Translations under genes and position numbers: made by a program
Shown here: positions 20,270 to 29,030 of the stretch, in pieces
Layout: every line of letters starts with the position of its first letter
How positions within the stretch are numbered: position 1 is the stretch's first letter
Assembly: GCF_900107725.1 (NCBI RefSeq)
Contig: NZ_FNQO01000002.1
Coordinates: 1 to 64,000 of the forward strand
Direction: 5' to 3'
DNA from: Microbulbifer marinus
Lineage (GTDB): Bacteria > Pseudomonadota > Gammaproteobacteria > Pseudomonadales > Cellvibrionaceae
Length of the DNA: 64,000 nt
The notes under the pieces: model-generated
Told to the model about the DNA's origin: nothing
What the model saw: the letters and a program-made list of their open reading frames with translations, nothing else
Databases searched by the model: none

Positions 20270-20335
20270 CCGGCAGGCTGTCTACTATTTACCCAGACAA
20301 CAGCGACATCCGGCTGCGCACAGTTTGCCTGCCGG
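20270..20335 (+). promoter_or_regulatory. Structured 5' leader of the selD fusion gene
   Basis: Perfect 9-bp inverted repeat CCGGCAGGC (20270-20278) / GCCTGCCGG (20327-20335) enclosing a second small helix TGTCT / AGACA (20279-20283 and 20295-20299). It ends 42 bases upstream of the selD ATG; a T-rich stretch follows at about 20356. No known riboswitch class is recognised. Confidence 0.4.
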
Positions 20336-20377
20336 GACAGTGACGACACCCTTGCGATTTTTTACCGGCGAAAAACC

Positions 20378-22666
20378 ATGCAGGACTACCCAAATTACCA
20401 GGACATCGTTCTGGTCGGCGGCGGACACGCTCACGCGATAGTGCTGCAGATGTGGGCCATGAATCCGCTGCCGGGTGCGCGCCTGACACTGGTTTCGCCG
20501 CAGGTGCAGACCGCCTATTCCGGCATGTTGCCGGGACTGGTGGCCGGGCACTATCACCTCGATGAAACCCACATCGACCTGGTGCGCCTGTGTCGCGCTG
20601 CCGGCGCCCGCTTTATCCAGGCCTGTGCCCACTACATCGATCCGCAGGCGCGTAAAGTCTCCCTGCTCGGCCGTCCGGATCTTGACTACGACTTGGTGTC
20701 ACTGGACGTGGGCGCGACGCCGGCGCGCGAGCTGCCCGGCTCGGAACTGGCGATACCGATAAAGCCGATCGACCATTTCTACCGCTACTGGCAGCAGCTG
20801 CAGAAACGCGTACAGAAAAGCCGTGCGCCGATGAAACTCGGTGTCGTCGGTGGCGGCGCCGGTGGCTGCGAACTGGCGATGGCGATGGCCCACGCGCTGG
20901 AAGAGCAGGTGTATTCCGGACGCTTACAGATACACCTGGTGCATGCCGGAGAGCGGCTGCCCGACGGCTATCCGTACCTGGCGCGCAAACTGGTGGCGCG
21001 GGAATTAAACCGGCTCGGTGTACAACAGCACCGCAACTGGCCGGTGGCGGCAATCACCGAACAGGGTGTGCGCGGCGAAAACGGCGAGGCGCTGGAGCTG
21101 GATCAGGTACTGCTGTGCACCAACGCCTGCGCCCCGCCGTGGCTGGCCACATCCGGCCTGCCCCTGGATAAGCAGGGCTTTGTACTGGTAGACGAGCAGT
21201 TGCGGGCGCAGGGACACGAGCATATTTTTGCCGCCGGCGATGTGGCCAGTTTTTCCCGCAGTCCGCTGCCGAAGGCCGGCGTCTACGCGGTGCGTCAGGG
21301 CCCGGTACTGTTCCATAACCTGCGCGCCACACTGACCGGACGCCCACTCAAATGTTACCGTCCGCAGACGGACTTCCTCAGCCTGCTGTCCTGTGGCGAC
21401 AAGCGCGCCGTTGCCACACGCAATGGCGTCGCCGCCGTCGGCGGCGCCCTGTGGCGCTGGAAAGATCATATCGACCGCACTTTCATGCAACGCTTCAGTG
21501 CCCTGCCGGTGACGATGGAAGAGGTGTCGCCAAAACGTCCGCGGGAAATTGTCGACGGGCGTTACGGAGTCTCCCTGGCGGCGATGCGCTGCAATGGCTG
21601 CGGCGCCAAGGTGGGCGCGGAAATACTGCAACGGGCACTGCAAAAGCTTCCGGTGCAGCAATCGGGCGTGCTGCTGCGTGGCGTCGGCGACGATGCTGCA
21701 GTTATGGAGCTGCCCCAGGGCAAGCTGCTGGTGCAGAGTTCCGATCAGCTGCGGACGCCGGTCGCTGACCCCTGGCTTTTCGGGCGCCTGGCGGCACTGC
21801 ACGCGCTGTCGGACCTGTTCGCGATGCACGCGCGCCCGGTGACAGCCCAGGCACTGGTCACACTGCCGCTGGCCGGGGCGGAGATTACCGAACGCGATCT
21901 GCAGCAATTGCTCGCCGGCGCCGTTTACGAACTTAACCGACACCAGTGCGCGCTCTCCGGTGGACACACCGCCGAAGGCGCAGAAATGCAGCTCGGCCTG
22001 ACGGTGAACGGCATCGCCGATCCGGATCAGCTGCTGGAAAAAACCGGCGCCCGCGCCGGCGACTGCCTGATCCTGAGCAAACCCCTCGGCGTCGGCACCA
22101 TCCTCGCCGCCGAGGGCATCGGCGAAGCCCCGGGACGATGGCTGCAGCAGGCGGTGGAAACCATGCTGCACAGCAATGCCGCCGCCGCGGACCTGTTCGC
22201 GCTGTATGGCGCCCATGCGCTGACCGACATTACCGGCTTTGGCCTGCTCGGCCACCTGCTGGAAATGCTCGATGGCAGCGGCCCGCTGGGTGCAACCCTG
22301 ATCGCCGAACGGCTGCCGCTGATTGCCGGCGCCGCACACTGCGCAGAGCACGGTTGGCTCTCCAGCCTGCAGCCACAGAATGCCGCCGCTTACGCTTACG
22401 TCGACAATCCGCAGGAGTGGCAGCAGCTGCCGCAGTGGGATCTGCTTATCGATCCGCAAACCTGCGGTGGCCTGCTGGCTGCAGTACCGGCGGAAAGAGC
22501 GGAGGGCTGCCTGCAGGCTTTGCAGCAGGCGGGCTACAGCGACGCGGCAATTATCGGCGCGGTCACCCCTGCCGATCGCCCGCAGGCCCCTATCCGGTTG
22601 CGGCGCAAGGCGGACTGGCGCGAGCTGATTGCGCGCGAAGCGGAGACGGTGCAGGGCCAGATTTGA
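20378..22666 (+). CDS. selD: Selenophosphate synthase fused to an NADH-dehydrogenase-like N-terminal domain
   Basis: 762 residues in two parts. Residues 1 to about 385 form a pyridine-nucleotide disulfide oxidoreductase domain with FAD motif VLVGGGHAHA, a second dinucleotide motif GVVGGGAGGCELAMAMA, and HIFAAGDVASF. Residues from about 395 are SelD, which makes selenophosphate from selenide and ATP: RCNGCGAKVGAE, where Cys408 and Lys411 match E. coli Cys17 and Lys20; GVGDDAAV; ALSDLFAMHARP; LSGGHTAEGAE; DITGFGLLGHL; PQTCGGLL. The catalytic position is Cys, not Sec. Such fusions occur in many bacteria. The oxidoreductase half may supply reduced selenium, but that is inference. mnmH lies about 6.4 kb downstream. 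Confidence 0.95.
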   Translation: MQDYPNYQDIVLVGGGHAHAIVLQMWAMNPLPGARLTLVSPQVQTAYSGMLPGLVAGHYHLDETHIDLVRLCRAAGARFIQACAHYIDPQARKVSLLGRPDLDYDLVSLDVGATPARELPGSELAIPIKPIDHFYRYWQQLQKRVQKSRAPMKLGVVGGGAGGCELAMAMAHALEEQVYSGRLQIHLVHAGERLPDGYPYLARKLVARELNRLGVQQHRNWPVAAITEQGVRGENGEALELDQVLLCTNACAPPWLATSGLPLDKQGFVLVDEQLRAQGHEHIFAAGDVASFSRSPLPKAGVYAVRQGPVLFHNLRATLTGRPLKCYRPQTDFLSLLSCGDKRAVATRNGVAAVGGALWRWKDHIDRTFMQRFSALPVTMEEVSPKRPREIVDGRYGVSLAAMRCNGCGAKVGAEILQRALQKLPVQQSGVLLRGVGDDAAVMELPQGKLLVQSSDQLRTPVADPWLFGRLAALHALSDLFAMHARPVTAQALVTLPLAGAEITERDLQQLLAGAVYELNRHQCALSGGHTAEGAEMQLGLTVNGIADPDQLLEKTGARAGDCLILSKPLGVGTILAAEGIGEAPGRWLQQAVETMLHSNAAAADLFALYGAHALTDITGFGLLGHLLEMLDGSGPLGATLIAERLPLIAGAAHCAEHGWLSSLQPQNAAAYAYVDNPQEWQQLPQWDLLIDPQTCGGLLAAVPAERAEGCLQALQQAGYSDAAIIGAVTPADRPQAPIRLRRKADWRELIAREAETVQGQI

Positions 22667-22747
22667 ATTGCCAAATCAGGTTCAGCGAGGGATACTGCCG
22701 CCATACAAAAAAACACTGGATGAAGAAGTCACCGGTGTAACAAAAAA

Positions 22748-22793
22748 ATGGTCTCACAGATTGGGGAATCGGCTTTTTAGCAATCGAGACCAT
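22748..22793 (+). promoter_or_regulatory. Stem-loop immediately upstream of ndh
   Basis: ATGGTCTC (22748-22755) pairs with GAGACCAT (22786-22793), and internal GATTG (22759-22763) pairs with CAATC (22781-22785). The 3' arm ends 5 bases before the ndh ATG at 22799, so it would cover the ribosome-binding region. It could be a translational switch or, less likely, a terminator for selD, since no T-run follows the stem. Confidence 0.5.
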
Positions 22794-22798
22794 CAGTC

Positions 22799-24106
22799 AT
22801 GAAGAAAATCGTAATCGTTGGCGGCGGTGCCGGCGGCCTGCAACTGGCCACCAGACTCGGGCACTATTTCAGTTTCACGCCACTATTGAAACGCCGCCGA
22901 AAATCCCCCGCCGCGCAGATCACCCTCGTCGACAAGAACCGCACCCATATCTGGAAACCGCTGCTGCACCAGGTCGCTACCGGCGCACTCGACTCCAGCC
23001 TGGATGCACTCAATTACCAGGTACACGCGCGCGCCAACGGATTCAATTTCCAGCTGGGCAGTCTGCAGCAGCTCGACCGCAGCCGCCGGGTTATCGAACT
23101 GGCACCGGTGACCGATGACGAAGGCCGCCAGCTTGTGCCGGCGCGGGAACTGGAATACGACTACCTGGTGCTGTGCATCGGCAGCCAGAGTAACGACTTT
23201 GATACCCCCGGAGTGCGCGAGCACTGCGCTTTCCTCGACAGCACCGAACAGGCGCAGCGATTTCACCGCCTGCTGCTGGATCGTTTTTTACAACTCGAAA
23301 CCCACATTGCGGAGAAGGTACAGGTGGCGATCGTCGGCGGCGGAGCCACCGGCGTGGAGCTGTCGGCGGAACTGGTGGACGCCAGCCGGCAGATGGGCAA
23401 TTACGGCCGTATCCAACGCAGCTCTCTCGATATCACCCTGATCGAGACCGGACCGCACCTGCTGCCGGCATTGCCGCCGCGGCTCGGCAACAATGCCGAG
23501 CGCGAACTCTGCAAGCTGGGGGTACGCGTACTAACTGGCTGCGCCGTCGCCGAGGCAACCGCCGACGGGCTGATCACCAACGACGGGGAGAAAATCCCGG
23601 CGACTATTCGCGTCTGGGCCGCCGGTGTAAAAGCACCGGATTTCCTCCAACAACTGGACGGCCTCGCCAGCAACAAACTCAACCAGATCGAAGTGAAAGC
23701 AGACCTGCAATCCACCAGCGATCCCCATATATTCGCCATCGGCGACTGCGCCGGCTGTATCGACCTGGCCGGGCAGCGGGTACCGCCGCGCGCTCAGGCG
23801 GCACAGCAGATGGCCGGCGTCGCCGAGCACAATTTAATTGCCATGGTAGAAAGCAAACCGCTGCAGGAATTCCGCTATCGCGATCGCGGTTCACTGGTAT
23901 CGCTGAGCAAGCACACAGCGGTGGGCAACTTGATGGGCGCGCTGGTCAAAGGCAGCCTGACCATCGAGGGGCGCATCGCCGGGCTGGCCTATCGCTCCCT
24001 GTACCGCATGCACCTGGCCGCGGTACACGGCTGGGCCAAGGCAATGCTGATTTATCTGGTCGGTCAGGCCAACCGTTTCGTCAAGCCGCGCCTTAAAATG
24101 CATTAA
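22799..24106 (+). CDS. ndh: Type II NADH:quinone oxidoreductase
   Basis: Single-subunit, non-proton-pumping NADH dehydrogenase on the inner face of the cytoplasmic membrane. At 435 residues it matches E. coli Ndh (434). FAD motif IVIVGGGAGGLQLATRLG at the N-terminus; NADH motif VAIVGGGATGVELSAEL at about 176; FAD-contacting HIFAIGDCAG near 310; the C-terminal amphipathic membrane anchor includes LYRMHLAAVHGWAKAMLIYLVGQ. The KNRTHIWKPLLHQVATG block is characteristic of the family. It shares strand with selD and the sirtuin gene, but its own upstream stem-loop suggests separate control. Confidence 0.95.
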   Translation: MKKIVIVGGGAGGLQLATRLGHYFSFTPLLKRRRKSPAAQITLVDKNRTHIWKPLLHQVATGALDSSLDALNYQVHARANGFNFQLGSLQQLDRSRRVIELAPVTDDEGRQLVPARELEYDYLVLCIGSQSNDFDTPGVREHCAFLDSTEQAQRFHRLLLDRFLQLETHIAEKVQVAIVGGGATGVELSAELVDASRQMGNYGRIQRSSLDITLIETGPHLLPALPPRLGNNAERELCKLGVRVLTGCAVAEATADGLITNDGEKIPATIRVWAAGVKAPDFLQQLDGLASNKLNQIEVKADLQSTSDPHIFAIGDCAGCIDLAGQRVPPRAQAAQQMAGVAEHNLIAMVESKPLQEFRYRDRGSLVSLSKHTAVGNLMGALVKGSLTIEGRIAGLAYRSLYRMHLAAVHGWAKAMLIYLVGQANRFVKPRLKMH

Positions 24107-24154
24107 CTTAAGTAGCGGGCGCTTTCGCAGCGCCCGCCGTAACGCCTGCAAAAA

Positions 24155-24886
24155 ATGCAATACCAACGAATCGTCGTACTCACCGGCGCCGGTATTTCCG
24201 CCGAATCCGGCATCCGCACCTTCCGCGGTGCGGATGGTCTGTGGGAGAACCACCGACTCGAGGATGTCGCCACCCCTGAAGCCTTCGCGCGCGACCCGGA
24301 ACTGGTGCAGCGTTTCTATAACGAGCGACGCCGGCAACTGCTCTCGCCGGACATAGCCCCCAACGCGGCGCATCGGGCGCTAGCGCAACTGGAACAGCAG
24401 TTTCCGGGCGAGTTCCTGCTGGTCACGCAGAATATCGACGATCTGCACGAGCGCGCCGGCAGCCGCAACCTGATCCATATGCACGGGGAATTACTGAAAG
24501 CCCGCTGCGTTATCAGCGGCGAGCTGTTTCCGATTCAAGCCGACCTGCGCACCGATGCGGTGTGCGACTGCTGTCAACGCAGCGGCACACTGCGCCCGCA
24601 CGTGGTCTGGTTCGGGGAAATGCCGCTGCAAATGGATCGCATCTACCAGACACTCGGGGAATGCGATCTGTTTATCAGTATCGGCACGTCGGGCAATGTG
24701 TACCCCGCGGCCGGTTTCGTCGAGTGCGCCAATATGGCCGGCGCCCACAGTGTGGAACTGAACCTGGAGCGCAGCAGCGTCGGCGACGCCTTTGCCGAAC
24801 ACCGCTACGGTCCGGCGTCTGAAGTGGTTACGGGTTTCGTGCGCGCGCTGCTGGCGGCATCAGGTAGCGCGAAAAGGGAATCCTAG
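24155..24886 (+). CDS. cobB: NAD-dependent protein deacylase (sirtuin, CobB type)
   Basis: Removes acyl groups from lysine, yielding O-acyl-ADP-ribose and nicotinamide. 243 residues. NAD-binding [15 protein letters not shown], catalytic [12 protein letters not shown] and HMHGEL (His base), and a Cys cluster (ARC, VCDCC) for zinc. The YNERRR segment contains the Tyr-x-x-Arg pair that marks class III sirtuins with desuccinylase activity, as in E. coli CobB. The zinc site is atypical: the first ligand pair appears to retain one Cys, as in other proteobacterial CobB. Its TAG stop overlaps the stop of the convergent gene inside a shared CTAG. Confidence 0.93.
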   Translation: MQYQRIVVLTGAGISAESGIRTFRGADGLWENHRLEDVATPEAFARDPELVQRFYNERRRQLLSPDIAPNAAHRALAQLEQQFPGEFLLVTQNIDDLHERAGSRNLIHMHGELLKARCVISGELFPIQADLRTDAVCDCCQRSGTLRPHVVWFGEMPLQMDRIYQTLGECDLFISIGTSGNVYPAAGFVECANMAGAHSVELNLERSSVGDAFAEHRYGPASEVVTGFVRALLAASGSAKRES

Positions 24887-25428
24887 TCCCGAGCCTCGTC
24901 TTGCGCAGTCGGACCGAAACGCTGCAGCAGTGTGGTGACGCTGTCGCCAGCCAAAATCACGGTATACAGGCGGTCGTATTCCGTCGCCTCGTCGATCGGT
25001 GCACCACCATCACCGCCGAGCAACTCGACCAGCTGCGGCGTAGTGTTACTGTGCCCAACGACCAGGCTGCGGCCGTTTTTCTGTCGCAGTTGCTGCGCGA
25101 ACGCCTCCAGTGCACGCGGATCATAGGACTGGATCTGCAGCCCCAGTTTTTTTGCCAGCGGCTCACCGGTCTGACGCGTGCGTTGATAATCGGAGCTGTA
25201 GATTCTGTCGATGCCTGCATCCCCAAGCACATAGGCCAGGTGCCGCGCCCGTTCGCGACCGGCATCGGTAAGCGGGGGATCCTTGTCCTGACTGTTGCTG
25301 TTGACCAGCTTTTCCGCGTGGCGCACCAAATAGATGACCTGAAGCTGTGACTGGGCGTTGTCCTCCCGCGCCGCCGCGATGGTGCTGACGAGGAATAGAA
25401 TTAAAATAGTGGAAATGCGCGATGCCAT
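24883..25428 (-). CDS. Exported histidine phosphatase (SixA/PGAM-like)
   Basis: 181 residues from ATG 25428 (GGGGAC upstream; a GTG-type extension to 25449 is less likely). A signal peptide (about 1-20, ending TIAAA) precedes a histidine phosphatase core: IYLVRHAEK with the catalytic [33 protein letters not shown], and [17 protein letters not shown] with the second catalytic His. It is a periplasmic phosphatase of the branch-1 superfamily with unknown substrate. Unlike E. coli SixA, which is cytoplasmic, this one appears secreted. Confidence 0.88.
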   Translation of the reverse strand: MASRISTILILFLVSTIAAAREDNAQSQLQVIYLVRHAEKLVNSNSQDKDPPLTDAGRERARHLAYVLGDAGIDRIYSSDYQRTRQTGEPLAKKLGLQIQSYDPRALEAFAQQLRQKNGRSLVVGHSNTTPQLVELLGGDGGAPIDEATEYDRLYTVILAGDSVTTLLQRFGPTAQDEARD

Positions 25429-25571
25429 AACAGTCCCCAAATCCGTCAAGTTGTTAATATTGTTATCAAATATCAGGTCGGGTCAATTTATCCGACGACG
25501 GGATCAGATAGTAGCGGCGCAGCAGGAAAAAGAAAAAGAGCGAAACGATAGCGAAACAAAGTACCGGTAGC

Positions 25572-25606
25572 AGAAGAAAAAGCCGGCACCGCCAGAAGGG
25601 TGCCGG
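25572..25606 (-). terminator. Terminator of the H-NS-like gene
   Basis: Perfect 8-bp stem CCGGCACC / GGTGCCGG (25583-25590, 25599-25606). On the minus strand it is followed by a CTTTTTCTT tract, 25 bases after the stop of the H-NS-like gene. Confidence 0.85.
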
Positions 25607-25630
25607 GCAGGTATTAGCAGCAGATCCGGA

Positions 25631-26104
25631 TCAGATCTTCCATTTCTTCACTTTTTCCAGACCGTGCTCTTCGACCCACTGGTTCAGCTGCTTCGGATTG
25701 CGCTTTTTCTTTTCCACGGTGCCGCCGGTATAGGGATTGCGGTAGTGGCCGACTTCCAGCTTCGGCTCGCCGGAACCGTTGGCGCTGGCGCGGCGGGTGC
25801 GACGCGGAGCCTCGCCCTCTTTCTTCAGCGCACGTGCGACGCGGGCCTTCAGGGTCTGAATGAACTCCGGGGCACTCTCATCGTCCAGCTGACCCACCAG
25901 CCAGTCGACGATCTGCTCACCGCGAGCCACGAACAGCTCCTCCTCTTCCATCTGATATTCGGCCGCCAGGTTAACCAGGGCCTTGTCGAAGGCGATAATC
26001 CCTTCTTTCTTGCGTTCGGCGCGGGCCATCTGCTCCTGCAGCTCCTCGATTTTGGCCTGATGCTCGGCTATCTGCTGTTCGATTTGATCGTATTCCTGAA
26101 ACAT
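25631..26104 (-). CDS. H-NS family nucleoid protein
   Basis: 157 residues. The N-terminal half is a charged coiled coil (QIEQQIAEHQAKIEELQEQMARAERKKEG), expected to oligomerise. A basic linker (APRRTRRASANGSG, about 101-114) leads to a C-terminal DNA-binding domain, GHYRNPYTGGTVEKKKRNPKQLNQW, aligning with the H-NS YRNP...TW...R.P core. The usual TWTGQGR/TWSGRGR AT-hook-like loop is replaced by TVEKKKR, and the tail is strongly basic, so DNA recognition may differ. Such proteins silence AT-rich DNA; an AT-rich upstream region of its own suggests autoregulation. Confidence 0.88.
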   Translation of the reverse strand: MFQEYDQIEQQIAEHQAKIEELQEQMARAERKKEGIIAFDKALVNLAAEYQMEEEELFVARGEQIVDWLVGQLDDESAPEFIQTLKARVARALKKEGEAPRRTRRASANGSGEPKLEVGHYRNPYTGGTVEKKKRNPKQLNQWVEEHGLEKVKKWKI

Positions 26105-26538
26105 TCAATAAACCTCAACGGCGGTTATTAGCAACACAGAGATATGACTGTGCCGATAACGACACAATTAGATTGCGGAAAAATAAAAACGGTTACATAA
26201 CACCATTGCCCGCATGAACTGGGTTTAATGATGTTATATTCGGCATATTGGCGAGTTAGCCGATATATCACAGCAAGCACGTGTATAACGCCAGATCTTC
26301 TACGGTCTTAATACCGCGATTGCTGAGAACCAGATTGGCCGATAATGGTGAACTGCCCACTGGGTGCGGGGCACCGGATATACGTCTCGGCCGAGAGCGC
26401 CGAATAATAAGCTTTCGCCGGCAAATATCAACTGCTTATTGGCTATATTGTACCGGAGCCACCGCCAACCTAATAATTGGCAGTTAGCGGCGGCGCCAAA
26501 TGACTATTCTGTGATCCTCAAGACCCGGGTTTAGTTTC
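26105..26538. promoter_or_regulatory. AT-rich intergenic region between H-NS-like and CBS genes
   Basis: 434 bases without a convincing gene. The first 180 are markedly AT-rich and contain the promoter of the H-NS-like gene. At 26232-26270 there is an imperfect inverted repeat around TATTCGGC / GCCGATATAT. At about 26458-26498 an imperfect pairing links GCCACCGCCAAC with GTTAGCGGCGGC, near the CBS gene. A 68-codon open frame at 26281-26487 has no ribosome site and no recognisable product. Confidence 0.5.
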
Positions 26539-26985
26539 ATGTCCAAGTCCCGCGACTTTCACCATATGCCGACGCTGGCGGCGCTGATGACACCCTTTCC
26601 CTACCATATCGATATCGGTGCCACCGTGGAGGAGGCACTGGCGCTGATGGAGGAGCACGAGGTGCACCATCTGCCGGTCACCCGCGACGGCGACCTGGAA
26701 ACCGTCATTTCGCGCAATGATATCGACAGGGCCAATGCACCGGGCCACCGCCTGGAGGAGCAGCAGCTCTATGTGCACGACCTCTGCGCCCGCCGCCCCT
26801 ATATCGCCGATATCCACGATCCGCTCGATCGCATCCTGCTCGCTATGGCGGATACCGGTATCGGCTCCGTGCTGGTTATGCGCGAAGGAGAACTGGCGGG
26901 CATAGTGACGGTCACCGATGCTCTGCGTTTCTGCGGTAAATATCTGGCGGAGCTGACGCAATCGGTGGATGACTCTATCGCCTGA
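26539..26985 (+). CDS. Tandem CBS-domain protein
   Basis: 148 residues made almost entirely of two CBS domains: first about 14-70 (MTPFPYHIDIGATVEEALALMEEHEVHHLPVTR), second about 80-135 (PYIADIHDPLDRILLAMADTGIGSVLVMREGELAGIVTVTDAL). CBS pairs bind adenosyl ligands such as AMP or ATP and regulate partners. There is no attached catalytic domain. It lies next to, and convergent with, the SLC13-type transporter (17-base gap), so a transport-regulating role is possible but unproven. Confidence 0.85.
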   Translation: MSKSRDFHHMPTLAALMTPFPYHIDIGATVEEALALMEEHEVHHLPVTRDGDLETVISRNDIDRANAPGHRLEEQQLYVHDLCARRPYIADIHDPLDRILLAMADTGIGSVLVMREGELAGIVTVTDALRFCGKYLAELTQSVDDSIA

Positions 26986-27004
26986 ACCAAATACCCGCTG
27001 TGGG

Positions 27005-28939
27005 TCACAGAGGCCACACCCACAGCAACATGGGTACGCCGACCAGCACCACCAGAATCTCTAGCGGCAGTCCCATGCGCCAGTAATCGCCGAACTCGAA
27101 GCCGCCCGGACCGAGTATCAGGGTGTTGTTCTGGTGACCTACCGGAGTCAGGAAGGCGCAGGAAGCGCCGATGGCCACCGCCATCAGGAAGCTGTCCGGA
27201 TTGACATCCAGCTGGCCCGCCACGCTCAGGGCAATGGAGCACATGACTGCCGCGGTGGCAGCGTTGTTCATGAAATCCGACAACGTCATGGTGATGATCA
27301 GAATCAGCGCCAGCGCGATAACGGCACTGCCCTGGGCCAGGTTGTCGAGCATCCCCTGCGCCACCAGGTCCGCGGCACCGGTCGATTCCATCGCTTCCGC
27401 CACTGAAATCAACGTGCCCAGCAGCACAATCACCGAACCGTCGATCGACTCGTACAAGCCCCGCAACGGCACCACCTTCAGCAGCATAAATGCCAGGGCG
27501 CAGGTGGCGAAGGAAATCGCCGCGGGCAGCAGTCCGAATGCGGCACCGCCCACGGCCAACGCCATGGCCACCAGTGCGATCGCAGCCTTTTCCTTATTCG
27601 GAATAGTGATGGCACGCTGGGCCAGCGGCACGCAGCCCTGCTCACGGGCAAAGTTATTCAGGTTATCATCGGTGCCCATCATCAGCAGCGCGTCGCCGGC
27701 GAGCAACGGCGTGGAGCGCAACCGACGCACCGAGCGGCGTCCCTGCCGGGACAGCGCCAGCAGGTTGATCTGATAGCGCGCGGGGAGACGCAGGAACTGC
27801 GCGGTGCGCCCGACCAGGGCCGAGTCCGGCATCACTACCAATTCGCGCAGCTGAATGTCGGCGCCATCGCCGCGCTTCTCCTTCTCCTTCTCCTTCTCCT
27901 TCTCCTTTTCCTTTTCTTTGTCTTTTTCTTTCTCTTTCTCTTTCTCTTTCGATTCGCGGACTTCCTTGTCCTTTTTTGCACTACGCTCTTTGGATTTTTC
28001 CTCCTTACTGCTCTCCTTTTCTTTTTCCTCCTCTTTTTTCTCCTCCTCACCGGGTTCGCCGGCGAGTCTCACGCCAAGGCTGGAAACGGCTGAGGTCAGG
28101 GCTTCCGGTTCAGCTTCGATCACGAGGATGTCACCGGTATTCACCCGGTGCCAGGGCGTGGCCGGCGAAACGCGCGCGTCGTTGTGCACCACACCGACTA
28201 CCTGGGCGTCCTCGCTATCGAGCATTTGCGCGATCTCGCGCAGACTCTTACCCGCGGCGGCACTCTTCTCTTCGATCAGTGCCTCGGTCAGGTAGGTGCC
28301 GGTATCGAAGGTCGCGGCACCGGCCTGGCTCCGCGCCGGCACCAGGCGCCAGCCAATCAGTGTCACAAACAGCACGCCCAGCAGCGCCACCACCAGTCCT
28401 ACCGGGGTAAAGTCGAACATGCCGAAGGTGCCGGCACCGGAGCTGGCGCGAAAACCGGACACGATCAGGTTCGGCGGCGTGCCGATCAACGTGGTCATGC
28501 CGCCGAGGATGGTGCCGAAGGACAGGGGCATCAGCACCTTGCCCGGCGGCAGGTCGTGCTTGTCCGCCACATCCGCGGCCACCGGCATCAGCAGTGCCAT
28601 GGCGCCGACATTGTTCATAAAGCCGGACATCAAGGCGCCGAGGCCGGTCAGTGCAAATATGGATAGGCCGATGTTGCCGGTTTTGGGCACCACGCGCTGA
28701 GCCAGCACGTCCATGGCGCCGGTATTCTGCAGGCCGCGACTCAGGATCAGCACACAGGCCACCGTGACCACCGCTGGATGACCGAAACCGTTGAAGGCGC
28801 TTTCCGGCTCGATCAGGCCGGTAAACACACAGGCCAGCAGCGCTCCCAGCGCCACCAGGTCGTGGCGCCACGGGCCCCAGATAAACAGCACCATGGTGAC
28901 AGCGAGAATGGTGAGAATGGTCAGCTGGTCGACGGTCAT
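27005..28939 (-). CDS. SLC13/DASS-type transporter with RCK_C domains and a Lys/Glu-repeat insertion
   Basis: 644-residue inner-membrane symporter of the sodium/sulfate or dicarboxylate type. N-terminal membrane half (TILTILAVTMVLFIW, FMNNVGAMALLMPVAADVA, FGTILGGMTTLIGTPPNLIVSGF), a cytoplasmic region with two TrkA_C/RCK_C units (about 205-290 and 360-445), then the C-terminal membrane half (FMNNAATAAVMCSIALSVAG, FLTPVGHQNNTLILGPGGFEFGDYWRMGLPLE). Between the RCK_C units, residues about 296-356 are almost pure Lys/Glu, encoded by a hexanucleotide-like tract. ATG at 28939 fits the family N-terminus; a GTG at 28984 adds 15 residues. Substrate is unknown; sulfate, or another anion, is likely by family. 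Confidence 0.88.
   Translation of the reverse strand: MTVDQLTILTILAVTMVLFIWGPWRHDLVALGALLACVFTGLIEPESAFNGFGHPAVVTVACVLILSRGLQNTGAMDVLAQRVVPKTGNIGLSIFALTGLGALMSGFMNNVGAMALLMPVAADVADKHDLPPGKVLMPLSFGTILGGMTTLIGTPPNLIVSGFRASSGAGTFGMFDFTPVGLVVALLGVLFVTLIGWRLVPARSQAGAATFDTGTYLTEALIEEKSAAAGKSLREIAQMLDSEDAQVVGVVHNDARVSPATPWHRVNTGDILVIEAEPEALTSAVSSLGVRLAGEPGEEEKKEEEKEKESSKEEKSKERSAKKDKEVRESKEKEKEKEKDKEKEKEKEKEKEKEKRGDGADIQLRELVVMPDSALVGRTAQFLRLPARYQINLLALSRQGRRSVRRLRSTPLLAGDALLMMGTDDNLNNFAREQGCVPLAQRAITIPNKEKAAIALVAMALAVGGAAFGLLPAAISFATCALAFMLLKVVPLRGLYESIDGSVIVLLGTLISVAEAMESTGAADLVAQGMLDNLAQGSAVIALALILIITMTLSDFMNNAATAAVMCSIALSVAGQLDVNPDSFLMAVAIGASCAFLTPVGHQNNTLILGPGGFEFGDYWRMGLPLEILVVLVGVPMLLWVWPL
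27875..27955. repeat. In-frame CTCCTT-type microsatellite (Lys-Glu coding)
   Basis: Uninterrupted CTCCTT hexamers at 27881-27906 followed by decayed variants (TTTCCT, TTTCTC). Units of six bases encode Lys-Glu on the minus strand, so copy-number change would keep the reading frame of the transporter. Confidence 0.85.
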
Positions 28940-29030
28940 AGATAGGTAGTTCCATGGGCGCGGCGGGTGCGTGGAATAATCCACTGCCGCCTATTCAGGT
29001 TACACTGCGCAAAAATTCGGGAGACAGGAT

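Noticed and set aside
26281-26487. 68-codon frame in the AT-rich spacer
   Set aside because: No Shine-Dalgarno, no similarity, basic composition of random sequence.
27875-27955. Repeat tract as a CRISPR array
   Set aside because: Units of six bases without spacers; it is a coding microsatellite for Lys-Glu.
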